DNA of 64,000 nucleotides from the NCBI RefSeq assembly GCF_018274385.1, contig NZ_JAAFYZ010000007.1, forward strand, positions 45,713 to 109,712, in the 5' to 3' direction. Within the stretch, counting starts at the first letter, position 1. Each line of letters starts with the position of its first letter. Positions 63,368 to 64,000 of this stretch are shown here, piece by piece. The notes beneath the pieces were generated by a model. That model had not been told where the DNA came from, ran no database searches, and saw only the letters and a program-made list of their open reading frames with translations. The position numbers and the translations under genes were made by a program. This DNA comes from Catenulispora pinistramenti (GTDB taxonomy: Bacteria > Actinomycetota > Actinomycetes > Streptomycetales > Catenulisporaceae).

Positions 63368-63874
63368 GTGATCGAGGACAAGTGGCTGAAGGTCCAGAAC
63401 GCACCGCAGGACTCTGACGATCCGTACGTCATCGGCGCGCGCCGGAGAATGGAGTACTCCGGCCGGCTCGCCCCGGCGTTGACGCCGTTGGGGAAGCGGC
63501 CGTGGTTCGTCGACTCCGCGGACGCGCCCGGCGTCCTGGCCGAGCTCCGTGCGCTGGACTGCGAGATCAAGGAGCTCGACGCCCGGGGCATGGATGAGGA
63601 GGCGCTGCTCACGGAGGTGGGCGTCCTCTACGGCTTTGCGGAGGGCTACGGCGAGAGCTGGGGCGCGTACAACGACTGCTATCCGGGGTTCGCCGAGGCC
63701 GGGGACGTGCCGGTCGTCCTGGCGATCAGCGGGTTCGACGAGTGGAACCGGAACGAGTTCAGACGGTTCTTCCAGACTGTTTACAACTTGGAGTCGACCA
63801 CGGAGTTGTTCGCCGGCTCCCACCAGATCGTCGCGCGGACTGTCGTGAATCTTTACATTGGGGACTGGAACTAG
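63368..63874 (+). CDS. Barstar-family immunity protein 2
   Basis: Paralogue of the preceding immunity protein, 168 aa, roughly half identical by eye and in the same register: EDKWLKVQNAPQDSDDPYVI at the start, KELDARGMDEEALLTEVGVLYGF in the middle, YNDCYPGF with conserved Asp103, and VVNLYIGDWN at the end. GTG start 5 bp after the first copy. It may neutralise a variant barnase tip from a sister cell, or the tip of the next rhs gene, whose start follows 12 bp later. Confidence 0.82.
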   Translation: MIEDKWLKVQNAPQDSDDPYVIGARRRMEYSGRLAPALTPLGKRPWFVDSADAPGVLAELRALDCEIKELDARGMDEEALLTEVGVLYGFAEGYGESWGAYNDCYPGFAEAGDVPVVLAISGFDEWNRNEFRRFFQTVYNLESTTELFAGSHQIVARTVVNLYIGDWN

Positions 63875-64000
63875 GGGGGTTTGCTCGTGGCGCGTCCAAC
63901 GGGGTGGGACATTCTGGGGTTGGATGGGGATCCGACGCCGGGTGTGGTGGAATCGGTACAGGCTTTGGCGAAGCAGTTCGGGGACTTCGCCCACGATGTG
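63874..64000 (+). repeat. 127-bp exact repeat, copy 2
   Basis: Second copy of the rhs start, without a single mismatch to 58392-58518. It begins in the last base of the immunity 2 stop codon, which suggests recombination joined the cassette precisely behind the immunity gene. Confidence 0.95.
63887..64000 (+). CDS. Second rhs gene, 5' part only
   Basis: GTG preceded by GGGGGG opens a frame identical over its 38 visible codons (VARPTGWDILGLDGD and on) to the start of the first rhs gene. It is cut by the window end. A tandem rhs-immunity array is implied; whether this copy is full length or a displaced fragment cannot be seen. Confidence 0.85.
   Translation, partial: MARPTGWDILGLDGDPTPGVVESVQALAKQFGDFAHDV

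Overview
The window is about 70% G+C, uses GTG and TTG starts freely, and packs genes into operons joined by 4-bp GTGA/ATGA overlaps. Its families (PadR and PucR regulators, NarL two-component systems, N-succinylamino acid racemase, WXG100-like Rhs toxins, secreted penicillin acylase) point to a filamentous soil actinomycete. I cannot name the genus from sequence alone. I saw no tRNA, rRNA, CRISPR array or transposase.

Layout. (1) 0-4.6 kb, minus: ABC exporter (ATPase plus two permeases) co-transcribed with a NarL-type two-component system. (2) 4.8-5.7 kb: a secreted papain-like protease with a strong terminator. (3) 6.3-10.9 kb: an OmpR-type two-component system divergent from a MurG-like glycosyltransferase and an NAD-dependent sugar epimerase; the shared 64-bp promoter region holds an 11-bp-spaced tandem repeat. 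(4) 11-23.7 kb, minus: a peptide and D-amino-acid salvage block (Tat-secreted serine hydrolase, DppCABDF importer, M19 dipeptidase, GNAT acyltransferase, N-succinylamino acid racemase) followed upstream by a PucR regulator. A 32-codon ORF sits where an M20 desuccinylase would be expected. (5) 23.9-35.3 kb: a sulfated-glycan utilisation locus with three sulfatases, a formylglycine-generating enzyme, a PadR repressor, an MFS transporter, a GH3 glycosidase and a secreted esterase; two PadR-type ATGT-N8-ACAT operators mark its promoters. (6) 35.3-42.7 kb: DUF2993 lipoprotein-like protein, a second PadR, an alpha/beta hydrolase with a membrane protein, a large penicillin acylase with a discoidin domain, and a P-loop kinase.

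(7) 42.7-56.6 kb: the most unusual region, a biosynthetic cluster without NRPS or modular PKS genes. It encodes a 4-hydroxymandelate-synthase-like dioxygenase, a phytanoyl-CoA-type hydroxylase, a stand-alone ketosynthase, an acyl-CoA oxidase-like flavoprotein, a thioesterase, two MaoC hydratase proteins, a flavin-dependent halogenase, two carrier proteins, an adenylating ligase, a cation/proton antiporter and two LysR regulators. A 15-bp palindrome (ATAGCC-N3-GGCTAT type) recurs at four places in front of its transcription units and probably binds one of the LysR proteins. A halogenated aryl-acyl product built on carrier proteins is the best guess. (8) 56.8-57.8 kb: a tandem-GNAT acetyltransferase. 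(9) 58.4-64 kb: a 1483-residue Rhs polymorphic toxin with a WXG100-like N-terminus and a barnase-like RNase tip, followed by two barstar-like immunity genes and the start of a second rhs gene whose first 127 bp are identical to the first.

Function calls rest on motifs and family knowledge read by eye. Operators, promoters and pathway assignments are inference.
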